Assembly (NCBI RefSeq): GCF_011397635.1
Contig: NC_064775.1
Span: 11,744,952-11,808,951, forward strand
DNA length: 64,000 nt
DNA from: Epinephelus fuscoguttatus
Taxonomy: Eukaryota > Chordata > Actinopteri > Perciformes > Serranidae
Direction of reading: 5' to 3'
Part shown: positions 13,641 to 25,032 of the stretch, in pieces
Layout of the letters: every line of letters starts with the position of its first letter
Numbering within the stretch: the stretch's first letter is position 1
Translations under genes and position numbers: made by a program
Notes under the pieces: model-generated
Seen by the model: the letters and a program-made list of their open reading frames with translations, nothing else
What the model was told of the DNA's origin: nothing
Databases searched by the model: none

Positions 13641-15769
13641 TTACTCCAACAGGGGGTCGTCATCATCGTGGTCGTCAAGCTGCAGTCTCTGGAAGGGTCG
13701 GGGGCCAGACGGGCGGCGGCAGCCCAGAAACCTGAACAGAACTAAAGAGAAACAGGTCCTGTTAGTTTGCTGATTAGTTGACATACAGTATATTCAACTG
13801 CCATGTTAGGGACTTACCAGTGATTGTAGTGAGCACCAGTAGGACGCCCACCACCAGGATGATCACCAGAGGGCCTTTCCAGCAGGTCGCACCAGTCAGC
13901 AGGCACCGAGCCTGGGCCAGGGTGCCGTTGTTGGGCCGCGGGGGCACCGACAGCAGATGGCACATGAGCGGGTAAATGTCCACGCTCTGTAAGCTGCTGA
14001 TTCGATAACCCTGACGGAAGCTGGGCCCCGACGCTGCCATGAAGGGGTGCATGCTGGGTAGGGAGTTGTCATAGCCATGATCGCCCACTGAGGGAGGGAA
14101 GAAAAGTGGTGAATGATATTACAGATGGCCTAGTAGCTGAGCAAACGTCTGGGTATCACTGTGTAACAAATAAGAGACGTACATCTTGGCAGCTTTTTTT
14201 CTCCCTGCACAATGGTCCAGCCCTCGTCAGCAATCAGTATAATTGGCTGGACGCGGTCATTGTTCCGGTAGTGCAGCCTATCAGGGATGTCCGATTTTAA
14301 ATATGCTGTCAGATTGGGGTGGCAGTTCTTGAGCAGGGTGAAGACGGCCTCTGCATCTGCAAAGCACATACACACAAAAAGGCATTTGTGTGAGAAACAC
14401 CATGAGAGAAAGGGGAAGCCATTTTGGAGTTATTGTACCACCTTTATGTGGGATTAAGGCTGCGACAGGTGTGCGGTCCACCAGTGTGTAGTTGTCGGGG
14501 TGGAGGCAGTCGTCCAGCAGTATGAGGCGGTCGGCCGAGCACTGAGCCATGCCGTGGTCACTGGTTACCACGATGTTGACGCGACCCCAGAGGCCCGTCC
14601 GGTTCAGCTCTGAAATCAGCAGTCCAACGTTGTCATCGACCTGAGTGCATACAACATGGCCATCAGTGACTGTTTCTATCAAGGAAATATGGAGTCAGGG
14701 TGGATCAAGAGTGTTTCTCTGAGATTTAGGCAATAACCAAAGTACTGTACCTCCTTCAGCACTTTGCTCATGGCAGTGTCGTTGTCAGGTCCGAACATGT
14801 GACCTGAGTGGTCTGGCTCCTCCCAGTAGAGAGCTGCAAACTTCACGCCTTGCTCCTGGGGGAACGGGATGCACAGTTCAGACTGTTAGACGATGGCTAC
14901 CAACCCTTCCAGCCTTAAACTGCCATTAACAAGTAGTTAGTGCAGTGATAGAGCATCATGGGAGTGGAAACCTTAGAAAGAATACACTAACTTTTCTACC
15001 TTTCCATCCCCCAAAATCCACTTTGTCACATTTTCTAGTCGCTGCTGGAATGTCACATGAGGGTCGTAGTGAAGGAAATATGACGGCGTGCGGTTGCCGA
15101 TGGGCACGTCAGAGCCGGGCCACATCATGGCCGCCGTCTTGTAGCCAGAGTCCAGTGCCGTAACCCAGAGGGGCTGCGCCTCATTCCACCAAACAGGATC
15201 GCTGCTGTTCTTGCCAACTATGAATCTCTTGTTGGTGACCGGGTCATACATGCTATTGGCCAGGATGCCGTGAGACTCCGCGTACAGCCCCGTCACCTGG
15301 AGAGGAAAACCAGTGACAATTGCTGTGTTGTTGCGATTGTTATAATTTATTTTAAAACTACTATATTGTGCATTTCAGTTTATTCTACCATCTTCCATTA
15401 TCTTCTATCTTTTTAGACATGATTGGTTCGTCTGCAAGTACATCAAGATCTGATTACATCATTAGATAAACTGTAAGGAAGTGTTTTCGGACAAACATCA
15501 CATGCTAATATCTGATAACTCATCATACACAACACAGGCAGCAGGCTTACCAGACTGTAGTGGTTGGGAAATGTCTTGGTGATGAAGACGTTGGTGAGCT
15601 GCTCCACCAGGACCCCTTCGCTGTACAGGAACTTCAGGTTCGGCATGGGGAACCTCTGCAAGTAGTCTGCTCGGAAACCGTCGAATGACACTAGCAGCAG
15701 AGGTGGAGGACCCTCCACAGCCAAAGCTCTGACGCCACACAGGAAGCCCAGCAGTATTTTTAGTAACAT
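13641..15769 (-). CDS. enpp4: Ectonucleotide pyrophosphatase/phosphodiesterase 4
   Basis: Seen: seven minus-strand exons (15769-15551, 15296-15000, 14855-14751, 14640-14442, 14356-14183, 14087-13818, 13741-13641) join in frame with GT-AG junctions. The product is 454 residues; the human protein is about 453. Residues 1-18 are a signal peptide ([18 protein letters not shown]). Catalytic residues are all present: D30 (VSFDGF), nucleophile T66 (KTFPNH), D187 and H191 (PDHSGH), D235-H236 (SDHG) and H335 (GDHGYDNS). Candidate N-glycosylation sites are N103, N141, N162, N220, N257, N288 and N385. A transmembrane helix spans about 404-421, followed by a short tail rich in Arg then Asp ([11 protein letters not shown]). 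Known: ENPP4 is a type I surface enzyme that hydrolyses dinucleoside polyphosphates such as Ap3A. The SMHPF and PRPFQRLQL blocks favour ENPP4 over ENPP5. The ATG lies one base after an acceptor (ttttcag), so a non-coding leader exon is required. Confidence 0.96.
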
Positions 15770-15770
15770 G

Positions 15771-17555
15771 CTGAAAAGATGTGACAGAAAACTGTTATTT
15801 GCAGGAAAGTGACAAGAGATGGTATATTTCAACAAGACAAGAGCCTACAGTCATGCTGATGTTTAACAGGTTTTATGTTTATCTTAGTTCAGTGAATTAG
15901 CATGTTAGCATTAAGCTATTAACACTAAGAACAAGTAGAACTGGTATTGCCAAACTAATTCATCCTGTGGTAGAGTGACCAATCAAGCAGCAGACCAACA
16001 CAGCCACCCCTAAAGCCACACTGCTAAATTCTGAAGAGACAAAACACAGTAAAGCTCTGTAAATGATTCAGCCCTTGCAAGAGAGATGGCTAACCCAAGC
16101 TGTGGTAAATGCTGTTTCAATTTCACATTGCTTAACTGTCTTCTCGAGACTTAAAAACCACTTGGCAAAATCAGTCAAGCTTTCAGTCTAAAGCTACAAA
16201 AAGGAAAAGGAACTGAGAATAATCATGACGCCAATTATCATTCTCGCATACAGAAGCACACAAGAGAGAATGTGATACTCTTTATGACAGAAATATACTT
16301 TGGCTTTTCACTTTTATTTTGCAGGAAGTGAAACTTGCAGCGGTAACTTCATGCTCTACTACCAGGAAATATAAAAATGATACCTAACCTACTAGTCTAG
16401 ATGTATGAGCTATAGGTTCATTTCCTGATTGTAAGCACGAGTCAAATCGACTTGCTTTAACGTCTGACATGGGAGAGGGTTTTTTGAGTTTGCATATAGT
16501 GCATATAGTTTGCACATAGGGTACTTTAAGTTTCTGTTCGGACAAAGGCAAAAAGTTGGTCAACTGATAGCCAAGTAGTTGAGACACAGGTTATAACAGA
16601 TGCTCATAGTGATTTCTGTCACAATCTCCAATGTGTGGAAAGGTATCTACTTTTACTTTTCAACAGTGTTTTATGTTTTGTGAGTTGTGAGTTTCCGTTG
16701 CCTGCAACACTTGATCTTTCACTCGAGGTCAGCTACAACGGCAGCTTGAAGCTGGTGGAAATCTCAGGGAATTTCCACTGAGCAAGAACATCCATCACAA
16801 TTAGAAATAGCATAGATACCACTAAAACCTGTATTTTAATAACATGGAAAACAGTGAAAGTAATAGTGAAAATGTAACATGACTGCAGGACACACACCCA
16901 CAGTTTGGCCTGTAATATAATTCTCTCATCACTGTCTTCCTTTTCCACATGCTCCTACTAATCTAATTTCTAATTCACTTTCTGAACTGAGGGAGTGAGG
17001 TAATCCCTGGAAGCTGTGATCTCAACGATGCATGAAACTGAAGCAAATGTAAAGAAATTAGATTGATTACAACGCACAAATCTTGGATATAACTGGAGGA
17101 CGTTGACATTGAATCTGTCTTCCTCCTCTGTCTATTTCATCACATTCATTCATTCAAGACTTCAAGAGCCTGAAATGAAATGGCGCAAATTGTCAGTCGC
17201 TATATAACGTTAACAGTTAACATTATGCAAATGATGCAGTGACGTCGCTGACTTCCAGTTAAATATTTAACGTTATATATCAAACATGCTTCTAACAGCC
17301 AGCTCAAATAAAAACCACAACCAGGAAGTCCCCGCTCTTGACGAAAAATGCATAAGAAATGTCACCAATAATTACATTAATAATTAATTACCACTATTCA
17401 GAAGTCAAACGAAGAATGGGTGATACACAGCGCGCAATAAAAATGAATTTTATTTTCACATTCAGCAGAGGAGCTCGTTAGCCGTCTGCATAGCATGTTA
17501 GCTTGCTAATGTTACAGCGTTCACATAATGCTAGCAGTCTGTTTATTACAGTTAC
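15771..17555 (-). other. enpp4 leader intron (inferred)
   Basis: The sequence between the acceptor just before the start codon and a good minus-strand donor (acag|gtaact at 17556/17555) is AT-rich and has no supported ORF. The leader exon itself is an inference. Confidence 0.5.
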
Positions 17556-18021
17556 CTGTTACCGGGCTGACAGGCTGTTGTCCTCCAGGTACAGTGTCGT
17601 TAAATAACTTTTACCCCCGGTCTATTTTCGTAGCAGCAGCATCACCGGACTTCCTCAAAATACACAAACGGTTGAAGGTTGTCGAGCTAGCTAAGATTAG
17701 CTCCATGAAACGCCGGCAACGCCTTTCAAAATAAATTCCTCTTTGAAACACCGCCGGGCGTAAAATAAAAATAACATATTTTTGTTTCATTTTCTATATA
17801 CATCACAATTCAACTAGTAGTTTATGATGAATACAAACCCATTGTCACACATACATTATCTCATAGATAAGTTTCAGAAAAGTATAGCTCTTACTTTGAC
17901 ATATAAACCGCTTACTTCCGCTTTAGTCATCGCCACTTTGACGTAACGGTCGACGAACGCTTTAACTAAATTGGCAGTGCAAGCAGCCAATCAGAAGTCG
18001 GTTAGGAGTCGGGGGGCGGGA
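17556..18021 (-). promoter_or_regulatory. enpp4 first exon and promoter (candidate)
   Basis: This locally CpG-richer stretch contains an ETS-type site ACTTCCGC (17914-17921), a CRE-like TGACGTAA (17939-17946), a CCAATCAG box (17987-17994) and a GC box ggggggcggg (18011-18020). A minus-strand donor ends the putative leader exon at 17556. The head-to-head position relative to clic5 makes a shared regulatory region possible, although the clic5 start is more than 1 kb away. Confidence 0.5.
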
Positions 18022-19137
18022 AATACAGACGTAATTTGCCTGATCTACAATGCATAGACTTGCACAAGTTTTTATATCCATTGTGCCATGTTTTTAATGC
18101 AAAATTCTAAGAGCTGTTGTACTTTTGTAATAAAAGTAATTATTTAGGTGTAAAATAAGTTGAATTAAGAGTAGAATTTCCACGTATTTAACCCCCAGTC
18201 TAGAAAAAATCACTTAAAAACACCTCCAGATGAATCATTGGCAGAGCAAGACAGTCTTTCCCTTCTCCTTTTCTGTTGGTTTTGTTTTGTGGTGTTATGT
18301 ATTTTTGTGGTTGTTTTGTGTCTCTCTGAAACCATTTTGTGTCTCTTTATGGCTGATTTGTGTGTCTTTGAGGTAATTTTGCATCTTTAGAGGTAATTTT
18401 GTGTCTTTTCTGGTCATTTTGTGTCTCCTTTTGGTTGTTTCCCCCCTTTTTGCAGTTATTTATATCTTTTTTGCAGTTCCATTGCATCTCTTTGTGGTCT
18501 TTTTGTGTGGTCATTTTCAATTTCTAAGGAGAACCTCTGAAACCTTGGGCCCCTACGCCTGTGTCCGGCAGGGCCTTTCAGTAATGCATCCATGAATAAT
18601 AAGATATTGTGCTCAGTGAGTCTAAATTAGAAGTGCATGACCAGCTGCTACACAATACTCCTCAGCATTACATGGCAGCACAATATTGCATAGTATTTGT
18701 CAGGCAGGCAAACACAATAAGTCCTTTTGATTTTACACATAGCTGATCCACCCATTTTTTGTCCCCTAATCTAAAATTGCAGCTGTTGAAACTACTAAGA
18801 ATGCAACATAAAGTTTTCAGAGCTGTCCCTGCTCACATGTGTATTACCTGGGGGGATATTAAAGGCAGCAAAAGTAAGTTTGCAACGCAGTGCATGCAAT
18901 CTTGATGAAAAACAATTGAAGACGGTCATTTAAAAGAATAATATGTCATGTCTATTGAAGCTGTATTCTCCTTTAAGGATCACCTCTGTCCTCTCTTGGC
19001 ATTGCCTCTCTGCCTTCCTTGTCCAAAGTCCTGGGGTGCTTTTTGATAAGGTAGGCACTGTTGGCATCACAGTCACTCTGCTGTGCACCTTGCCACGCTC
19101 CACCATCTCAGAACGTCCTCTGACCTCTTCAGCCACA
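18022..19137. other. enpp4-clic5 intergenic region and clic5 long-form leader
   Basis: Apart from a degenerate repeat (18270-18520) there is nothing gene-like until the clic5 start. Part of 18.9-19.13 kb is presumably 5' UTR. No in-frame stop separates an upstream ATG at 18943 from the chosen start, so a longer N-terminus cannot be excluded from the sequence alone. Confidence 0.5.
18270..18520. repeat. Degenerate tandem repeat, TTTTGTGTCTCTTTNTGGT type
   Basis: Several imperfect units of roughly 25-30 bp with the core ttttgtgtctc follow one another. This looks like a diverged minisatellite. Confidence 0.65.
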
Positions 19138-20039
19138 ATGGATCCCCTGTACGAGAACCCCGAGTCAACCTATGAGAACCAGTCGTCAGGTACGTACGAC
19201 CTTACCTATGAAGCGCCATACGAGCAGCCCTCTGACCTGACAGCAGAGTATGAGAACACTGGACGGGCTGTAGGACAAATACCGGCTCCCCCTTCTCTCC
19301 CACCACCTCGCCCTCCCACTGAAGAGAGGCGAGGCAGTTCCTCCTCTTCCTCATCCTCCTCATCCTCCTCATCTTCCTCATCTTCCTCACATGCTGAAGA
19401 GAAAAAAGAAGAGGAATCGGAGGACTGGAATAGGGAGGAGGAGAAAGAAGAAGAGGAGAAAGAGGAAGAGAAGATAGAGGAGGAGGAAAGCAAAGAGCTG
19501 AACTGGGAGATGGGGTCACCAGAGCCGGAGCCGGAAAGGAGGGACTCATCACGCAGATCCTCATCTTCATCATCATCATCTTCATCAGCCTCTGAGAAGG
19601 AGGAACCTGAGAAGAAGCCAAAGCCTGACAAGGATGGGCCTCAAATCCAACTTTATGTAAAGGTAGGGGAGGAGTGGGTTGAATATCGGTGATTCCAAAC
19701 TGAGTTCAGTTTTATCTCTGTGACAATTCATAGTATGCTTGTGTGCACGTGTTGCGCACACAAAGACGTGCAGCTTGCACGCTCAGACTAACAATCCTCC
19801 TTTGAACCAAATTGTAGGCCTCATAAATCTCGGTCATAATCTCATTCATATCAGTTGCTTATGAACAAGAGGGGCAAGGTCAGTATCTTAATGTGTGGGT
19901 GTGTGGGTGTGTGGGTGTGTGGAAGTGGAATGTGACTGTGGCACAACCAGAGTTTGACTTTGTTGGACTTGATGTGCCATTGTTTGGGTCTGTCTACCTC
20001 CATGTGCTGTTTGTATTTATAGGTCATGATGTTTAGTCA

Positions 20040-20086
<47 letters not shown>

Positions 20087-20269
20087 CTGTGTGTGAGAGA
20101 GAGAGAGCTTGAGTGTGTGCATGTGTGTGTTACTCTGGTTCTAAATATAACTTAAGTTGAACTGACAAGAATGTTCTGACTCAGTGCTGGGATAGTTGGG
20201 TATGGTTCCTGTCGCACAGCCATGTGAATTCACGAGTGTGTGTGTGTGTGTGTATTACATTAAGAGGGC

Positions 20270-20314
<45 letters not shown>

Positions 20315-23300
20315 GCTGAACATTGTACTTCCACATCCAAACACACACACTAACTGAATTATTACACAATCTGCACGTTCCACACTAAAGTCCAGAGAAT
20401 ACAGCGATCATAAATCTGACACTTTAACACCATAGCTGCATAAATGATAGCAATATAACCCCAAGGTTATTGCAGTAGAATGAGAGCAACTGAGGTCTTC
20501 TATTGGCGGTACAAAGCCCAGTCAGGGCTCCAAACTATTTTAATGCTGACTGACTCAAATGTTTTCCCGAAGTGATCGCAAAGTGTTTGAATTGGAGCCG
20601 TGTGTAATTACTTGGTGGCCTGTAAAGACAAATCTAGCTAATTAAAAGTTGCTTTATCTCATCAGACTCTTTGCCGACAGAAATGAGTATATGTCCGTGT
20701 ACTTTTTCTTAATCTTAACATTTACAACCACTGACTCACTGGACTGGCAACCTTTCATTAATGATTCGTCAGTATTTATGAGGTGATTAAATGTTGCAGT
20801 GGGCTAAAAAGAATCTGAGAAAAAAATTAGTTTGAGGGGTCTTCCTGACGAATTAAAGAGCTAGCTAAAAAGACACAGCAGTTGTGTTGCTTAAGGGGGA
20901 TTTTCACGAACCTGGCGACCCAAAAGTTATTCTTGTGGATAGTTTTCCAGCTGGCCACCAACATTGTTAATATTTGGTCATGACGTCGAGTGCCCAGAAT
21001 TTAGCGTCAGGACGTCTGATGCCAATGTTAATTTGACATTGAAAACTGACGACAGAATGTTGACGATTTCTTGGTTTTAAATTGTTTTCATGAGTGACCA
21101 AAATCCAGCGTCTTCCAAACATCTCATGCCGACGTCATAAATCGTAAGCCAGCCCATAATCTGCGAAATTCTAACGTTGTGAGACACTTAATCTCTTGTC
21201 AGCGTGATTTTCATTCCGAACAAAATTTAACATCTGTCCAACATATGCGTCCACGTCTTTTTTACGTCATACTGACATCAAGTGCCAGCTGGGTTCTAAA
21301 AAGCATTTGTCAATTATGTATTAACTATCATAAAGTCAATAATTATGACTTTATGGCTTCATTAGAAAGTGGTACTGACATTACTTATTTAATTGTCCAT
21401 CACCTGAGCAGTACAATTTCCCTTTAAAAATGAGTACTTTCCTAGAGCAGCTGGACACTGCAGTTTTTAGCAAAAGTTAACCAGTTAGGAGGAAGTGGTG
21501 CATTTGTTGGGGACTATTTTCAGCTGCGGATTAATACACATTTGGTGGTCCAGGGAGTATTTACAGCATCTGGTGCTTGTGGGATCAACTCAAAATAAAC
21601 TACAATGCCCAGGTTCCACGCAATGAAGTTACATGTCAGCAAGTGCAACCATGTGGCTCATTAATGAGTTTTTAATATTTGTTTGGGACCAAAAGAAATA
21701 TATCAGACTCTGATACGGCAATACCTGGTAGTAAGATACATTCATTCATCACACATTCATCGCAGGCTTAGCATTCCCAGCACGGGACCCATGGGTGCTG
21801 ATGAGTGTGAGAAGGAGACGATGACTCCCGATGATTCAAAGTCACCCGGTTGTACTGTCAATCAGAGCTGTAAGAGTCGGGAGGGGCAGGGCACCCTTGG
21901 GTAACTTGCTCTGCCCTTTCCCCCCCGTCACTACATTAATGCTTTCAGTGACAACCCCACCCCACACAAGGGGGCTATTTTTGCCCGACACTGTCACGCC
22001 CCACTGCTGAGGCCTCGGGTACAAATTGAACCTCTCTCACACACACACACACACCCTCTGGCACTCGTCCTCGGCTGACACTGACAGGAGCTGCTATGGG
22101 ACCAAGCGGACTTCACCGCATGGACCTGGAGTAGAATCTGCTGTAAACTGACACGACTGACACACACGCACACAGAGAAACACACTTACACACTTGTGGA
22201 AAACAAACACACAAGCAAAGCGTGTTTTACTTGACCATGACGGATACTGCAGCCGAGGAGGACAAGGACCCTGATATTGAGCTATTTGTCAAGGTGGGGA
22301 GTTTTGTGTGTGTGTGTGTGTGTGTGTGTCAGTATTGGCTCAGTTTGTGCACATCACAAACTGACACTAGATCAGTTTTCTTCTCACTTATAAATTACAA
22401 TTCTGGACAAACTTTCCTTCCTACCTGCCTTTAGTAGTTGTGTTTTTTTTAATAAGTCAAGTAAAAAATAAGCTGCATTTGCACACTATAATCTATAAAG
22501 TGTGTGTGTGTTGGGAGGTGGTTCCTTTAAGCGTGTGCATGCCATGTTGTTGTTGTGTGCTGATTTTTCCATGTGTTAACCTGACACCCACGTGCATGGA
22601 CAATCTCTCTCTTTCTCTCCCCCAATGAATTATTACTGGGGTCCTTTCAGTGTGAGAGCAGCAGTTTTAAGTGGTCTGAAGTTATGATACAGTATGTGTT
22701 GGTATGTATGTGAAGGTATGACTGTGTGTATTTAGACACAGGTTTTAGTCATTTACTGAATAAAGTCAGTTAATACTGTGTGACCATCTGTAGAGTCTAC
22801 TGTATGTATACTTATTTACATGTTTAACCTTAAACTTGTAGGGCAGATTGCCAACGTATTGGTAGTGAACAGACAAGACTTTTAAAATGTTTAACGGGAT
22901 ACCAGCCTACATTATGCTGAAAAATTAGATTTTTTTGCAGAGAGTTAGATGAGGTAATTGATAGCACACTCATAGCTGTGTGCTAAATACAAAGCCACAG
23001 TCAGCTTGTTAGCTTAGCATACTCCTTCACTTCTATCACATCTTAAGCTAACTAATTTACAAGATAGATCTTACTGGTCTAATCTGTGCAAAAAAAAAAA
23101 AAACAAAGTGTAAAAAATTAGCAATTTGTGTTTCTATTTTTTGGCTGAACACTGGATATAGAATGATGCAGGAATGAGTCCTAATACCCGGAAATGAGTT
23201 AGCATTTTAACACTCCCAGTTCCCTCTTCTTGACGTCAACGGATGTTTTGAATGGGATTTTGGTTAGATGCCTGAAATAAGGTCAGTGGTTAACACCCAT

Positions 23301-24719
23301 GAGACTTTCACTTTTGTTCTACACCATAAAATCTTACAATAAATATCCCACTTGTGAATTCTGAACTCCCTTGTCCTAAAAAAGGCGGTTGCTAACAAGT
23401 GGCTAAATGAGACTACAGAACATCATCACCACCACAACACAGCTTTACAGCCTTGTCGTGGTGGTGATGATGAAATAATGTGACAGTAGTGTAGTTCATT
23501 TATAACCTAACATTAGCTTTTTACTTGTGGCGATTGCTTTTACACTTAAAGAATCATAAAAGTTGTGCTCATTTGTAAAGAGCTTGCTGAACAAAAATTT
23601 GCCACAGACCTCATTTTCTAAAATAATCCAAACTTCAGTGGAAAAATACCACAGGATTTTGGTCACTGGTAACTTCCCTGCTGGCCTACAAATAAACATC
23701 ATTCTTGCAGCACTCTATTGTGAGAACTGGATACTAGACTTCAAGATGGGGCCTGTATATTTGAATGAAAACACGTCCAAAACAAAAACCCAAGAAGTGG
23801 CGACTAGCAGCAAGTCTAAGTAGTTGCATTGCATCCAGCTCTCTTAACACATCTATGGGTGGGATGCAGTGACTTCTTGAAGTCTCCCCCTGGCAACGTA
23901 ATGTGACAACAGGACTATGTTATCTTTGGAGTGAGCCAGGCTAACTGTTTTCATGTGCTTTCAGTCTTATAAGCTAAACTAAGCTAACTACACACACAGA
24001 TTTTGGAATGGTATTCATTTCCTCATTTAAGTCTTGGCCATTTTTAATGTTATCATTGCAAGCTAACAGCTACAATGCAACTGATTTACGATGTCTGCAC
24101 CTCTTTATGGTGATGTAACATTGCCGAATTTGCCAACTAACTTTCATATTGTACTGAAATGAATGGACAGCAATGGCTATGTGAAATAGTAGACCATGCT
24201 CATGTCTTAAGTTCTCTGACATTGTGTGCCTCTTGGATTGGCAACAGTGGGTTGTATGATTTCCATAGCTGATACACTGCTGCTGTATTGTACAGCAGGA
24301 ACCACACGTCCAAGCAGCAGGCAGTGAGGCGACTAATGGAAGCAGCGTGGATTATTCATGTTGGACTCGGTGTCTTGTTACAGTGTCCTGTTGCAGCTAT
24401 GCACGCACACACAAACACGCACACTCAAGCACGTATACACACATATTCATGCTACTGTATTGCATCATAAGCCAGTTATAAATGTGCATATGTACACACA
24501 GACCAACAACAAACCCATTACTCCGAACTACGAGGTACTGATTTTTTTGTGTGTGTGTGTGTGCGCAATGTGTGTGACTTGATGAATTGATTGAGTTCTG
24601 TCATTTGTCTGGAGTGTGTGTGTTGTGTTTGTGTGTTGCACTGACAAGAGTGTATGCATCTATTAGGCTATGGAAAGTGTTTTTGTGTGTCTCCATTTCT
24701 GTTGCAGTATTAGTGTCTT

Positions 24720-24755
<36 letters not shown>

Positions 24756-24994
24756 TGCGTGTCTGTGTGCGTGTACAGGCTGGGAGTGATGGGGAGAGCA
24801 TCGGAAACTGTCCCTTCTCTCAGCGCCTCTTTATGATCCTCTGGCTGAAAGGCGTAGTCTTCAATGTCACCACTGTTGACCTCAAGAGGTAATAATAATA
24901 TTATATCATATGTTTTTTATCTTTATCATAGGGATGAAAGAAAATCACTCCCACTATTTTCAGCTGAAACCAACAAACACTATTCCTATTTCAT

Positions 24995-25032
<38 letters not shown>

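Larger units (their letters stand above)
19663..22236 (+). other. clic5 intron between alternative first exons, and short-form promoter
   Basis: Donor gtaggg at 19663 follows the long first exon. Contents are (GT)n at 20044-20084, (TCTA)n at 20270-20314, and a TGACG/GACGTC-rich repeat-like stretch at 20975-21290. The last few hundred bases before 22237 should hold the short-isoform promoter and leader; no TATA box stands out. An upstream ATG (gctatgggacc, about 22094) would precede the main start if included in the leader. Confidence 0.6.
22294..24778 (+). other. clic5 intron before shared exon 2
   Basis: Donor gtgggg at 22294 and an acceptor ending gtgtacag at 24778 bound this intron. It has GT repeats close to both ends, a TTAGC-family repeat fragment (about 22920-23070), a strong 19-bp-arm hairpin (23421-23472) and further dispersed-repeat sequence to about 23,900. 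No gene lies inside. Confidence 0.8.

Noticed and set aside
19202..19631. Two long minus-strand open frames (Ser/Glu- and Met/Lys-rich)
   Set aside because: They are antisense shadows of the clic5 poly-Ser/Glu coding exon. Low-complexity triplets keep several frames open.
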